DNA of 6,135 nt, taken from Pseudomonadota bacterium (GTDB taxonomy: Bacteria; Pseudomonadota; Gammaproteobacteria; Steroidobacterales; Woeseiaceae). The stretch is from contig JADFKA010000118.1 of NCBI GenBank assembly GCA_022565135.1, positions 1-6,135 on the forward strand, read 5' to 3'. Shown here one piece after another: positions 1 to 5,604 of the stretch (the stretch's first letter is position 1; every line of letters begins with the position of its first letter). The notes beneath the pieces were generated by a model, which was not told the DNA's origin, did no database searches, and saw only the letters and a list, made by a program, of their open reading frames with translations. The position numbers were made by a program, and so were the translations under genes.

Positions 1-618
1 CGTGATATGCGGCAAAAGGATATCGATAGTGGCTTTGTCCATACCCTCAAGTGCTGCAAGCTCGCTGGTGCTCGTCAGGAATCGATTGGCTGTGCGATAG
101 GGCGGAATCATGCTGGTGTAGATCGAATCCTCAGCGCCGTCTGGAAATTCAGCATCCTGGTTGGCATCGAGCCAGTCTGCCGCGATTCCCGCAAATCGCG
201 GATCAATGCCCAGCGCTGCCAGTAATCTGCGAAACTGCTCCAGGGACGGCACATCGACTTCTCCGTTCGCGCCAAGCAGGTTATTGATGTTAAAGCGGCC
301 CTGCAGGTCCTCAATCTGGCCGATAATCTCGCCGCGTATGTCGTCACTTTCCAAAGGCAATGGCGGCATATCCATGGCCCAGATTTCACCGAGATGATCA
401 GTGTCGCTGTCTTCGAGGTCCTGCCGCAAAATGCCGAGCACCCAGCTCTCGGCCCCGATAGCACCCTGAATGGCTTCCTCCCGATACATCGACACATAGG
501 TACGGCGCAGGCTCAGTGAGTTGTCCCAGCTCAGACTGAACACCAATGTTGTTATCAGTGCCATGATCAGCAGCGCCGTAATCAACGCGACACCGCGATG
601 TTTCGAGCGATGCTTCAT
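1..618 (-). CDS. gspK: GspK, type II secretion minor pseudopilin (3' part missing)
   Basis: This is the large minor pseudopilin that caps the T2SS pseudopilus with GspI and GspJ at the inner membrane/periplasm. The 206 visible codons begin with a basic leader and a prepilin site cut after Gly9 (HRG^VALIT), followed by a hydrophobic helix to about residue 29. Position +5 is Thr14, not Glu, as is usual for GspK. Further GspK hallmarks are the EDLQGRFNINNL segment (residues 103-114), DWLDANQD (148-155), a PDGAED motif (159-164) and a Tyr/Ala-Asn stretch (174-178), all in the helical-domain region. The ATG at 618 overlaps the gspJ stop as ATGA and has a GAGG ribosome site 7 nt upstream (626-629). 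Family members are about 300 residues or more, so roughly a third is off-window at the left edge. The family call is firm. Confidence 0.95.
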   Translation of the reverse strand, partial: MKHRSKHRGVALITALLIMALITTLVFSLSWDNSLSLRRTYVSMYREEAIQGAIGAESWVLGILRQDLEDSDTDHLGEIWAMDMPPLPLESDDIRGEIIGQIEDLQGRFNINNLLGANGEVDVPSLEQFRRLLAALGIDPRFAGIAADWLDANQDAEFPDGAEDSIYTSMIPPYRTANRFLTSTSELAALEGMDKATIDILLPHIT

Positions 619-1229
619 GGCGCCACCTCAATGATCCGGTAGATTTCGCCCTCGTCGATCAAGGTCAATACAAATTCGACGGCGCGCGGCCGGGACCGTA
701 TCGAATCGCCACCAGCTTGTCCGTGCGGCGGCCAACTATTGGTCCATTCGTCGTTGTCCTGCAGGAAACGAAAATACAGGCTTTCAACATCATTCAATAG
801 CACTGTCGCGATCGGCTCGTTCGCATAGGTCCGGTCAAGCACGTTCCAGTGATAGCGAACCAGTTCATCGTCTTCGAGCCGGTAGGCAACGCGTTGTAAG
901 GTTCCACGCGGCAATCCGGCCGGATTAGTCCAGCCACCACGAGTCACCTCTAGCAAAAAGTCTGAACTGAGACTGGTCTGCAGCGCGGGCACGAAGCCAT
1001 CACCAAGTTCATTGCGCACTGGTCTGGGAGCCGTTTGCATCAGATCAGTGCTCAGATAGCGCACGGCACGCTGCAAAGATTGCAGCCGGTCCATGCGCTC
1101 GGTCAGATAGTCGACGTTCGACAGCGTCGATCCCAGCGCCGAGTACGCAAGCATCGACATCACACCAAAAACGGCGAGTGCAACGATCACTTCAATGAGC
1201 GTAAAACCCTTGGCCGCATACCGTGTCAT
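615..1229 (-). CDS. gspJ: GspJ, type II secretion minor pseudopilin
   Basis: This 204-residue minor pseudopilin is expected to form the pseudopilus tip with GspI and GspK. The short leader ends at Gly8 and is cut before Phe9 (KG^FTLIEV), with the conserved Glu at +5 (Glu13) and a hydrophobic N-terminal helix to about residue 30. GspJ-specific features are the segment EVTRGGWTNPAGLPRGTLQR (about residues 93-112) followed by VAYRLEDDEL, and the C-terminal RPRAVEFVLTLIDEGEIYRI strand pair. Length is normal for the family. The ATG at 1229 shares an ATGA overlap with the gspI stop, and its own TGA overlaps the gspK ATG, so the three genes are probably translationally coupled. The prepilin peptidase that would process it is not in the window. 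Confidence 0.96.
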   Translation of the reverse strand: MTRYAAKGFTLIEVIVALAVFGVMSMLAYSALGSTLSNVDYLTERMDRLQSLQRAVRYLSTDLMQTAPRPVRNELGDGFVPALQTSLSSDFLLEVTRGGWTNPAGLPRGTLQRVAYRLEDDELVRYHWNVLDRTYANEPIATVLLNDVESLYFRFLQDNDEWTNSWPPHGQAGGDSIRSRPRAVEFVLTLIDEGEIYRIIEVAP

Positions 1230-1651
1230 CTAGTCTCACCCGGGTTTTGCGAGCCACGATTCCAGGAACGATTACTTTGCCCTAGAATGACAGGTTCGCC
1301 AATAAATCCTGTAACGGCCCGAATCTTGGTATTCCTATCGGGATAAAAAACTGTCACATCGACGCGATATAGATTTTCGACACCGCTTTCCGCAATGACA
1401 GCGCGCCAGTACCAAGTAGTATTGGCGTAGTCGATTTCGCCACTTGTCGCCGACACCTCCGGAATTACGTTTGCGAGGTGAAATTCCGCGATCTTGTTCT
1501 GAGCTATCCAGCTCGCGTACGTTTTTTCACGCATGGCATTGGAATTATCGATCATGCTGCCCATTACTTCGGCAAGCGCCAACAACGACATGCCGATGAT
1601 GGCGAGCGATACCATCACCTCAATCAATGTGAATCCATGGGTTCTAGTCAT
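1226..1651 (-). CDS. gspI: GspI, type II secretion minor pseudopilin
   Basis: This is the minor pseudopilin thought to nucleate the tip complex with GspJ and GspK. Starting at the ATG at 1651 gives 141 residues. The six-residue leader ends in Gly6, with cleavage G^FTLIEV and Glu11 at +5, followed by the hydrophobic helix. The GspI signature of aromatic and small residues after the helix (YASWIAQNKIAEFHL) is present, as are the WYWRAVI strand and a C-terminal VTVFYP strand. The frame is also open to a TTG at 1669, which would add six residues, but the ATG gives the compact leader typical of GspI. With the ATG start it overlaps the end of gspH by 8 nt, and its stop overlaps the gspJ start (ATGA). 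No strong ribosome site is visible, which fits coupling to gspH. Confidence 0.94.
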   Translation of the reverse strand: MTRTHGFTLIEVMVSLAIIGMSLLALAEVMGSMIDNSNAMREKTYASWIAQNKIAEFHLANVIPEVSATSGEIDYANTTWYWRAVIAESGVENLYRVDVTVFYPDRNTKIRAVTGFIGEPVILGQSNRSWNRGSQNPGETR

Positions 1652-2204
1652 CGTTAGTGACGAATTCAATCGCCCCGGTCAGATCACCGCGTAGCACGAC
1701 CGACTGGTTCGCCAATCTGCGCAGAATGTGCAGTTCGAATGGTGTCATATCACCACTTGAAAAAATCCAGATTTGTGGCGCGTAGGTTTCAGACAGATCA
1801 CGAATGGCAAATTCGTCGGGCGCATCGAAATCGCCTGCCTCAATATCGAGCAGAATGCGTCGATCTTCGAGAAATAGCTCGAATTCAATATCCTCGGGCA
1901 AAGATCGAGTGCGAAAAATATCGTCGCCCAGGAGCTCGCCCCACTGGTTCGCGTACGGATCGAATTCGACAAACCGGTAGGAATCGACCATTACTTCGAG
2001 CCCGAACTCTCGGCCCTGCATCACCGCCTCATCCTGAGCAATTTCGACAAGCGAGCTCAAGCGCCGGGCTGCGGTCTGCAATTCACGATCATCGCCAAGC
2101 AGGCCAAGAGACAGCACGGCAATCGAGGACACGATAGCGATGATGACGATGACCACCAAGAGCTCGATTAATGAGAAGCCGAAAGGGCGGCCGCGATAGT
2201 TCAT
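1644..2204 (-). CDS. gspH: GspH, type II secretion minor pseudopilin
   Basis: This 186-residue minor pseudopilin probably connects the GspG shaft to the GspI-J-K tip. The leader ends at Gly9 (FG^FSLIELLVV) with Glu14 at +5 and a long Val/Ile-rich helix to about residue 33. The family features are an AQDEAVMQGREFGLEV region after the helix (residues 56-71), a Tyr-Arg-Phe strand (76-78) and, near the C-terminus, PQIWIFSSGDMTPFEL (143-158), close to the SSGE-x-TPF motif of GspH. The periplasmic domain is rich in Asp and Glu. The start is 32 nt after the gspG stop, with only a weak GAG ribosome site. GspH is the most divergent pseudopilin, but the motif and the slot between gspG and gspI make the call secure. 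Confidence 0.94.
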   Translation of the reverse strand: MNYRGRPFGFSLIELLVVIVIIAIVSSIAVLSLGLLGDDRELQTAARRLSSLVEIAQDEAVMQGREFGLEVMVDSYRFVEFDPYANQWGELLGDDIFRTRSLPEDIEFELFLEDRRILLDIEAGDFDAPDEFAIRDLSETYAPQIWIFSSGDMTPFELHILRRLANQSVVLRGDLTGAIEFVTNDD

Positions 2205-2236
2205 AGGCTCGGGACGTCGCCGCAGTGCGCGAGGTG

Positions 2237-2689
2237 TTAGTCGAGATCCCAGTTGCCGATATCGGCATCGATGCCTTCTCCACCAGGACGTCCATCCCGT
2301 CCGAGCGTGTAGACATCGAATTCTCTATGGTTACCCGGATTAAGGTACAGGTAGGCATTGCCCCAGGGATCTTTCGGCACACGATCAAGGTAGCCACCAG
2401 TCTTCCAGTTTTTGATACTCGGATCAGCAGGCTTCGCTACCAGTGCTTCCACGCCTTGATCGGAGGACGGGTAGGTAAAATTATCGAGGCGATAGAACTT
2501 CATGGCATTTTCGATATTTGAGATTTCTGCTCTGGCCTTCGTGATCTGGGCATCGTCCACGCGACCGATTACATTCGGGGCGACTATGGCGGCAAGAATG
2601 CCAATGATAATGACCACGACCATGATCTCGATCAGCGTAAAGGCACGCTGGCCCGCAGGTAGCGGCTGTTGTCTGGCAAATTGATTCAC
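2237..2689 (-). CDS. gspG: GspG, type II secretion major pseudopilin
   Basis: GspG polymerises into the T2SS pseudopilus that pushes substrates through the outer-membrane secretin. I chose the GTG at 2689 (150 residues) because a GGAG box (2698-2701) sits 8 nt upstream. A GTG at 2698 is also in frame but overlaps that box. The prepilin site is QRA^FTLIEI, with Phe17 as mature residue 1 and Glu21 at +5. The -1 residue is Ala16, where Gly is usual. The family core follows: MVVVIIIGILAAIVAPNV, KFYRLDNFTYPSSDQGVEAL, DPWGNAYLYLNPG and a C-terminal loop GRDGRPGGEGIDADIGNW, whose Asp132, Asp141 and Asp143 are candidate calcium ligands by analogy with other GspG proteins. It is the first gene of the leftward operon and is divergent from the rhombosortase. 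Confidence 0.97.
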   Translation of the reverse strand: MNQFARQQPLPAGQRAFTLIEIMVVVIIIGILAAIVAPNVIGRVDDAQITKARAEISNIENAMKFYRLDNFTYPSSDQGVEALVAKPADPSIKNWKTGGYLDRVPKDPWGNAYLYLNPGNHREFDVYTLGRDGRPGGEGIDADIGNWDLD

Positions 2690-2741
2690 AATAGTCACTC
2701 CGCAGTATGACGTCGAAGCGTCTGCATTGACTCGTTAATCC

Positions 2742-2747
2742 TATAAA
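2742..2747 (+). promoter_or_regulatory. Candidate -10 box for rrtA
   Basis: TATAAA (5 of 6 to consensus) lies 16 nt before the rrtA ATG and would place the start site near 2754, leaving a very short leader. A TTGACT sequence at 2727-2732 resembles a -35 but is only 9 nt away, too close to pair with it. Weak evidence; it is offered because the gap is short and rrtA needs a start. Confidence 0.25.
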
Positions 2748-2751
2748 CGTC

Positions 2752-2760
2752 AGTATATCA
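2752..2760 (-). promoter_or_regulatory. Candidate extended -10 promoter element for the gsp operon
   Basis: Read on the minus strand, the sequence is TGATATACT, an extended -10 (TG, one base, TATACT; 5 of 6 to consensus). The predicted start site near 2745 gives a leader of about 56 nt before the gspG GTG. No good -35 is seen at the normal spacing, which is tolerable for an extended -10. This is inference from one motif in the only non-coding gap upstream of gspG. Confidence 0.4.
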
Positions 2761-2763
2761 AAC

Positions 2764-3369
2764 ATGGGGTTAGATGAAGGTAAGCCACAGCACCAACCAA
2801 CCGCCTGGATATATGGGTGGTTGTTGCCCGGCATCGTCGTCGGTGCCGCTGCTCTGCTCATGTTACTGGGTGATCCTGGGCGCATCTGGTTGCGCTACGA
2901 TCGTGCGGCTATCGCCACTGGGGAGGTTTGGCGACTTTTTACGGGCCATTTCGTGCATCTCGGCGCATCGCATTTCGCGCTCGACGCCGCCGGCTTGTTG
3001 CTCGTCTGGTACCTGGTGTCACACCGTTTCACTGCCGCTCAGTGGCTGCAGATAACACTGCTGACGATTCTCGGCATGGACCTGGGATTCTGGGTTTTGC
3101 AGCCGCAGCTAGCCTGGTATGTCGGTTTGTCCGGCTTATTGCACGGACTATTCGCCGCTGGCATCGTGCCAGGATTGCGAGAGCGAAGTCCTGAGGCGTG
3201 GTTTCTGGCTGCGATGATCACTGCCAAGATCGTCTATGAGCAGTTCGTTGGGCCCTTGCCCGGATCCGAGGCATCATCGGGCGGCGCCGTGATCGTTGCT
3301 GCCCATCTGTACGGCGCATTGTCGGGATCTGTTACAGCCGCATGGCTGTGCATTAGAGTCCGGCCGTAA
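2764..3369 (+). CDS. rrtA: Rhombosortase (rhomboid-family GlyGly-CTERM serine protease)
   Basis: This is a predicted inner-membrane intramembrane serine protease of 201 residues. Rhombosortases cleave the C-terminal GlyGly-CTERM tail of proteins bound for T2SS. About six hydrophobic segments are visible (near 16-36, 70-86, 93-112, 119-138, 144-162 and 174-197). Rhomboid marks are GEVWRLFTGHFVHLG (53-67), the catalytic-serine motif GLSG (Ser123) and the catalytic histidine in AAHLYGALSG (His181). KIVYEQFVG before the last segment is typical of rhombosortases rather than general rhomboids. The TM2 position where rhomboids usually carry HxxxN reads His70-Phe-Ala-Leu-Asp74. The ATG at 2764 has no clear ribosome site, so the exact start is less certain. 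It is divergent from gspG and 49 nt upstream of fabD in the same direction. A generic rhomboid is the alternative, but length and motifs favour rhombosortase. Confidence 0.88.
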   Translation: MGLDEGKPQHQPTAWIYGWLLPGIVVGAAALLMLLGDPGRIWLRYDRAAIATGEVWRLFTGHFVHLGASHFALDAAGLLLVWYLVSHRFTAAQWLQITLLTILGMDLGFWVLQPQLAWYVGLSGLLHGLFAAGIVPGLRERSPEAWFLAAMITAKIVYEQFVGPLPGSEASSGGAVIVAAHLYGALSGSVTAAWLCIRVRP

Positions 3370-3376
3370 GCGCCTA

Positions 3377-3382
3377 TATAAT
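3377..3382 (+). promoter_or_regulatory. Probable fabD operon promoter, -10 box with GC-rich discriminator
   Basis: A perfect TATAAT lies 8 nt after the rrtA stop. It is followed at once by a run of G and C (GCGCGCCC, 3383-3390), so the start site would fall near 3389 and leave a leader of about 30 nt before fabD. At 17-18 nt spacing the -35 region is poor (TAGAGT or TTAGAG). A GC-rich stretch between -10 and +1 is characteristic of promoters repressed by ppGpp and DksA, and the E. coli fabHDG promoter is reported to be under stringent control. Motif match is seen; regulation is inferred. Confidence 0.6.
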
Positions 3383-3418
3383 GCGCGCCCACGCGTCATC
3401 AGCTCGACGGAGACCACA

Positions 3419-4363
3419 TTGACGATTGCCATGGTATTTCCGGGCCAGGGATCGCAGTCGCAGGGCATGCAGGCTGATCTCGCCGCTGACTTCACTGAAG
3501 TTGCCGATGTCTATGCCGAGGCCAGCGACATCATGGGATATGACCTGTGGCAGCTGGTCCAGAATGACCCGGAAAAACGCCTGGGGGAAACCGTCGTAAC
3601 GCAACCGGCCATGCTGACGGCGGGTTACGCAGCGTGGCGAGTCTGGCAAAGCTCTGGTGGCGCAGTGCCGGACCAGATGGCGGGACACAGTCTGGGCGAG
3701 TACACGGCGTTGGTCTGTGCAGGGGCTGTGAGCTTTGCCGACGCATTGACCGTCGTGCGGCAGCGCTCAGAATTGATGCAACAGGCAGTTCCGGCCGGTG
3801 GCGGCGCGATGGCAGCCATTCTGGGCCTGGATGACGATGCGATAATGGCAGTGTGCGCGCAGGCGGCAAAAGGAGAGGTCGTCGACGCAGTGAATTTCAA
3901 TGCTCCGGGACAGGTGGTTATCGCCGGCGATAAGGATGCAATAGACCGTGCAATTGAGCTGGCCAGGGAGCAGGGCGCCCGGCGCGCCCTGATATTGCCC
4001 GTCAGCGTTCCGGCTCACTCCTCACTGATGCGCGCAGCAGGAGAGGCACTGCAGGAGGCGCTCGCCGCCGCGAAATTCGAAGCGCCTGGCATCACTGTTA
4101 TGGCGGCGTCGACTGCGACACCCTACGCAGATGCGCAGGACATTCGCGAGCGTCTGTCGCGGCAGGTGTATGCACCCGTGCAGTGGGTCAATACAATCCA
4201 TGCGATGACCGCCGCAGGCGCCGCATCGGTTATTGAGTGCGGTCCCGGCAAGGTCCTGGCCGGACTCATGCGGCGCATCGACAAGACGACTCCATGCGCA
4301 TGCATAAACTCCGTCGACGGTCTGCAAGTTGCTCTGCAAATTGAGCCGATAGTGCAACAATAA
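3419..4363 (+). CDS. fabD: Malonyl-CoA:ACP transacylase
   Basis: FabD transfers malonate from CoA to acyl carrier protein in the cytoplasm, supplying the extender unit for fatty acid synthesis. I chose the TTG at 3419 (314 residues). A GGAG box (3409-3412) lies 6 nt upstream, and the resulting N-terminus, TIAMVFPGQGSQ, aligns with the usual FabD start. The next ATG (3431) would remove the first strand and lies 18 nt from that box. Motifs are PGQGSQ (8-13), the nucleophile elbow GHSLGEY with Ser91, Arg116 in RQRSELMQ, GGGAMAAILG (127-136), NAPGQVVIAG (161-170), the catalytic His200 in PVSVPAHSSLM, and VYAPVQWV near the C-terminus. Length matches the family (about 310). fabG follows 11 nt downstream, so the pair is co-transcribed. 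plsX and fabH, often found upstream, are replaced here by rrtA. Confidence 0.97.
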   Translation: MTIAMVFPGQGSQSQGMQADLAADFTEVADVYAEASDIMGYDLWQLVQNDPEKRLGETVVTQPAMLTAGYAAWRVWQSSGGAVPDQMAGHSLGEYTALVCAGAVSFADALTVVRQRSELMQQAVPAGGGAMAAILGLDDDAIMAVCAQAAKGEVVDAVNFNAPGQVVIAGDKDAIDRAIELAREQGARRALILPVSVPAHSSLMRAAGEALQEALAAAKFEAPGITVMAASTATPYADAQDIRERLSRQVYAPVQWVNTIHAMTAAGAASVIECGPGKVLAGLMRRIDKTTPCACINSVDGLQVALQIEPIVQQ

Positions 4364-4374
4364 AAGGGAAAATC

Positions 4375-5130
4375 ATGAGCAGTTCGTTCAGCAAAGACGC
4401 ATTGCAAGGCAACGTCGCCCTTGTCACCGGTGCTTCCAGAGGCATCGGCGCGGCGATCGCGCAAGTACTCTCGGCGGCCGGGGCAACCGTTGTTGGCACG
4501 GCAACCAGCGCGGCGGGCGCGCAAGCGATATCCGCAGCACTTGGCGGCAGTAGCCGGGGCATTGTGCTGGATATCGCCAATGATGAATCTGTGCTATCGG
4601 CGATCGCCAACATTCAAGAACACGAAGGTAGCCCTACGATTGTCGTCAACAATGCCGGTATTACACGAGACAATCTGTTGCTGCGGATGAAAACGGCAGA
4701 TTGGGAAGATGTATTGTCGACCAACCTTAGCGGTGTATACCGCGTGAGCAAAGCCTGCCTGCGCGGCATGATGAAAGCGAGGTATGGGCGAATCATCAAT
4801 ATTGCATCCGTTATCGGCATCATGGGAAATGCCGGGCAATCCAACTATGCGGCAGCCAAGGCGGGCATCATCGGATTTTCGAAATCACTGGCCCGCGAGA
4901 TCGGTTCCCGGAACATTACGGTCAATGTCGTCGCTCCTGGCTTCATCGATACGGACATGACTCGTGGGCTGTCAGACGAACAACGCGAGAGCATGCTGGC
5001 CAACGTGCCCCTGCGGCGACTCGGCGAAGGCGTCGATATTGCCAATGCTGTGCTATTTCTTGCCTCGCCGGCGGGCGCCTACATTACGGGTGAGACGATG
5101 CACGTAAATGGCGGCCTGCTGATGAACTGA
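4375..5130 (+). CDS. fabG: 3-oxoacyl-ACP reductase
   Basis: This NADPH-dependent reductase converts 3-ketoacyl-ACP to 3-hydroxyacyl-ACP in the cytoplasm. It is a 251-residue classical short-chain dehydrogenase/reductase. The cofactor motif TGASRGIG is at 18-25 and NNAG at 92-95. The catalytic tetrad is Asn117, Ser145, Tyr158 and Lys162 (YAAAK), followed by APGFIDTDMT (187-196) and a C-terminal GETMHVNGG. The ITRDN segment after NNAG is typical of FabG itself rather than other SDR enzymes. The ATG is preceded by AAGGGA (4364-4369), a good ribosome site 5 nt upstream, and lies 11 nt after the fabD stop. It is slightly longer than E. coli FabG (244) through an N-terminal extension of a few residues. 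The position between fabD and acpP confirms the assignment. Confidence 0.97.
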   Translation: MSSSFSKDALQGNVALVTGASRGIGAAIAQVLSAAGATVVGTATSAAGAQAISAALGGSSRGIVLDIANDESVLSAIANIQEHEGSPTIVVNNAGITRDNLLLRMKTADWEDVLSTNLSGVYRVSKACLRGMMKARYGRIINIASVIGIMGNAGQSNYAAAKAGIIGFSKSLAREIGSRNITVNVVAPGFIDTDMTRGLSDEQRESMLANVPLRRLGEGVDIANAVLFLASPAGAYITGETMHVNGGLLMN

Positions 5131-5141
5131 ATTGGCCGGAA

Positions 5142-5178
5142 ATTGTGTGTAGATTGCCATGGGCGATTCACATACAAT
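5142..5178 (+). other. Imperfect inverted repeat after fabG
   Basis: Arms ATTGTGTGT (5142-5150) and ACATACAAT (5170-5178) pair over 9 bp, with one G-U wobble in RNA, around a 19-nt loop. It begins 11 nt after the fabG stop. There is no T-run directly after it, so it is not a classic intrinsic terminator. It could be an RNA stem in the fabG-acpP spacer, a protein-binding palindrome, or chance. Confidence 0.4.
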
Positions 5179-5235
5179 ACCGTCCACGGTCAGGCAGCAC
5201 CTTGAATTATCAATGACTTAGAGAGATTTTTTGGG

Positions 5236-5258
5236 GTTTTCAAGCGTGTTTTCAAGCG
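5236..5258 (+). repeat. Tandem 11-bp direct repeat upstream of acpP
   Basis: GTTTTCAAGCG occurs twice, at 5236-5246 and 5248-5258, separated by one T, giving a 12-bp period close to one helical turn. It lies about 100 nt before acpP and just after a run of six T. Two exact copies in a spacer this short suggest a possible paired regulator site, but no known operator is recognised. Confidence 0.6.
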
Positions 5259-5288
5259 CCACAGGCGGCATTCCAGACGAGCCCGCTG

Positions 5289-5294
5289 TAGAAT
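5289..5294 (+). promoter_or_regulatory. Candidate -10 box for a separate acpP promoter
   Basis: TAGAAT (5 of 6 to consensus) would give a start near 5301 and a leader of about 56 nt. No convincing -35 is seen at 16-18 nt spacing. The rationale is the 226-nt fabG-acpP gap, far longer than the fabD-fabG gap, and the known presence of an extra acpP promoter in this gap in E. coli. The exact site is a guess. Confidence 0.25.
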
Positions 5295-5356
5295 AGGAAC
5301 AATGTGACCCTGCCAAGCCACATATTTCACAAGTCTTCTCAGGAGAAGCGACCACT

Positions 5357-5599
5357 ATGAGCAGTATCGAAGAACAAGTTAAGAGTATCGTTGCCGAGCA
5401 ACTCGGCGTCAAAGAAAAAGACGTCACCAACGATGCTTCATTTGTCGATGATCTGGGTGCGGATTCACTCGACACAGTCGAGCTGGTAATGGCCCTCGAA
5501 GAGGAATTCGAAACTGAAATCCCGGACGAGGACGCTGAAAAAATCACTACGGTCCAACAAGCCATCGACTTTGTAACCGCTCGCGCAAAAAACGACTAG
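5357..5599 (+). CDS. acpP: Acyl carrier protein
   Basis: ACP is the small acidic cytoplasmic carrier of growing fatty acyl chains, which are attached through 4'-phosphopantetheine. The protein has 80 residues, against 78 in E. coli. The modification site is Ser37 in GADSLDTVEL, with the acidic helix II (VMALEEEFETEIPDEDAEKI) that docks partner enzymes just after it and the TTVQQAIDFV helix at the C-terminus. The ATG at 5357 has an AGGAG box (5341-5345) 11 nt upstream, a slightly long spacing. It sits between fabG and fabF, as in most gammaproteobacteria. A long spacer before it and a strong stem-loop after it (5605-5631) fit the need to make ACP in excess over the enzymes, although that effect is inferred. 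Confidence 0.98.
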   Translation: MSSIEEQVKSIVAEQLGVKEKDVTNDASFVDDLGADSLDTVELVMALEEEFETEIPDEDAEKITTVQQAIDFVTARAKND

Positions 5600-5604
5600 G
5601 TCTT

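Noticed and set aside
2225..2521. Plus-strand open frame of 98 codons over gspG
   Set aside because: It lies wholly opposite a well-supported gspG and has no recognisable motif or ribosome site.
2709..2722. Short palindromic GACG/CGTC arms in the rrtA/gspG gap
   Set aside because: Arms of only four bases are expected by chance, and they do not match a known operator.
3296..3418. Upstream in-frame extension of fabD to an ATG at 3296
   Set aside because: It would overlap the conserved end of rrtA and add about 40 residues with no FabD homology. The TTG at 3419 has a GGAG box and gives the family N-terminus.
3971..3991. Eight-bp GC-rich inverted repeat inside fabD
   Set aside because: It falls in conserved coding sequence (Gly-Ala-Arg-Arg-Ala region) and is explained by GC-rich codons; no T-run follows.
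5154..5178. TTGCCA and TACAAT as a promoter after fabG
   Set aside because: Spacing is only 13 nt, too short for a sigma-70 promoter, and both boxes lie within the inverted repeat.
5227..5232. Six-T run as an intrinsic terminator after fabG
   Set aside because: No GC-rich stem directly precedes it; the nearest inverted repeat ends about 48 nt upstream.
5218..5565. Minus-strand open frame of 115 codons covering acpP and its upstream spacer
   Set aside because: Most of it is antisense to acpP. Its Ser-rich composition is a mirror of the acidic acpP codons and no family motif is seen.
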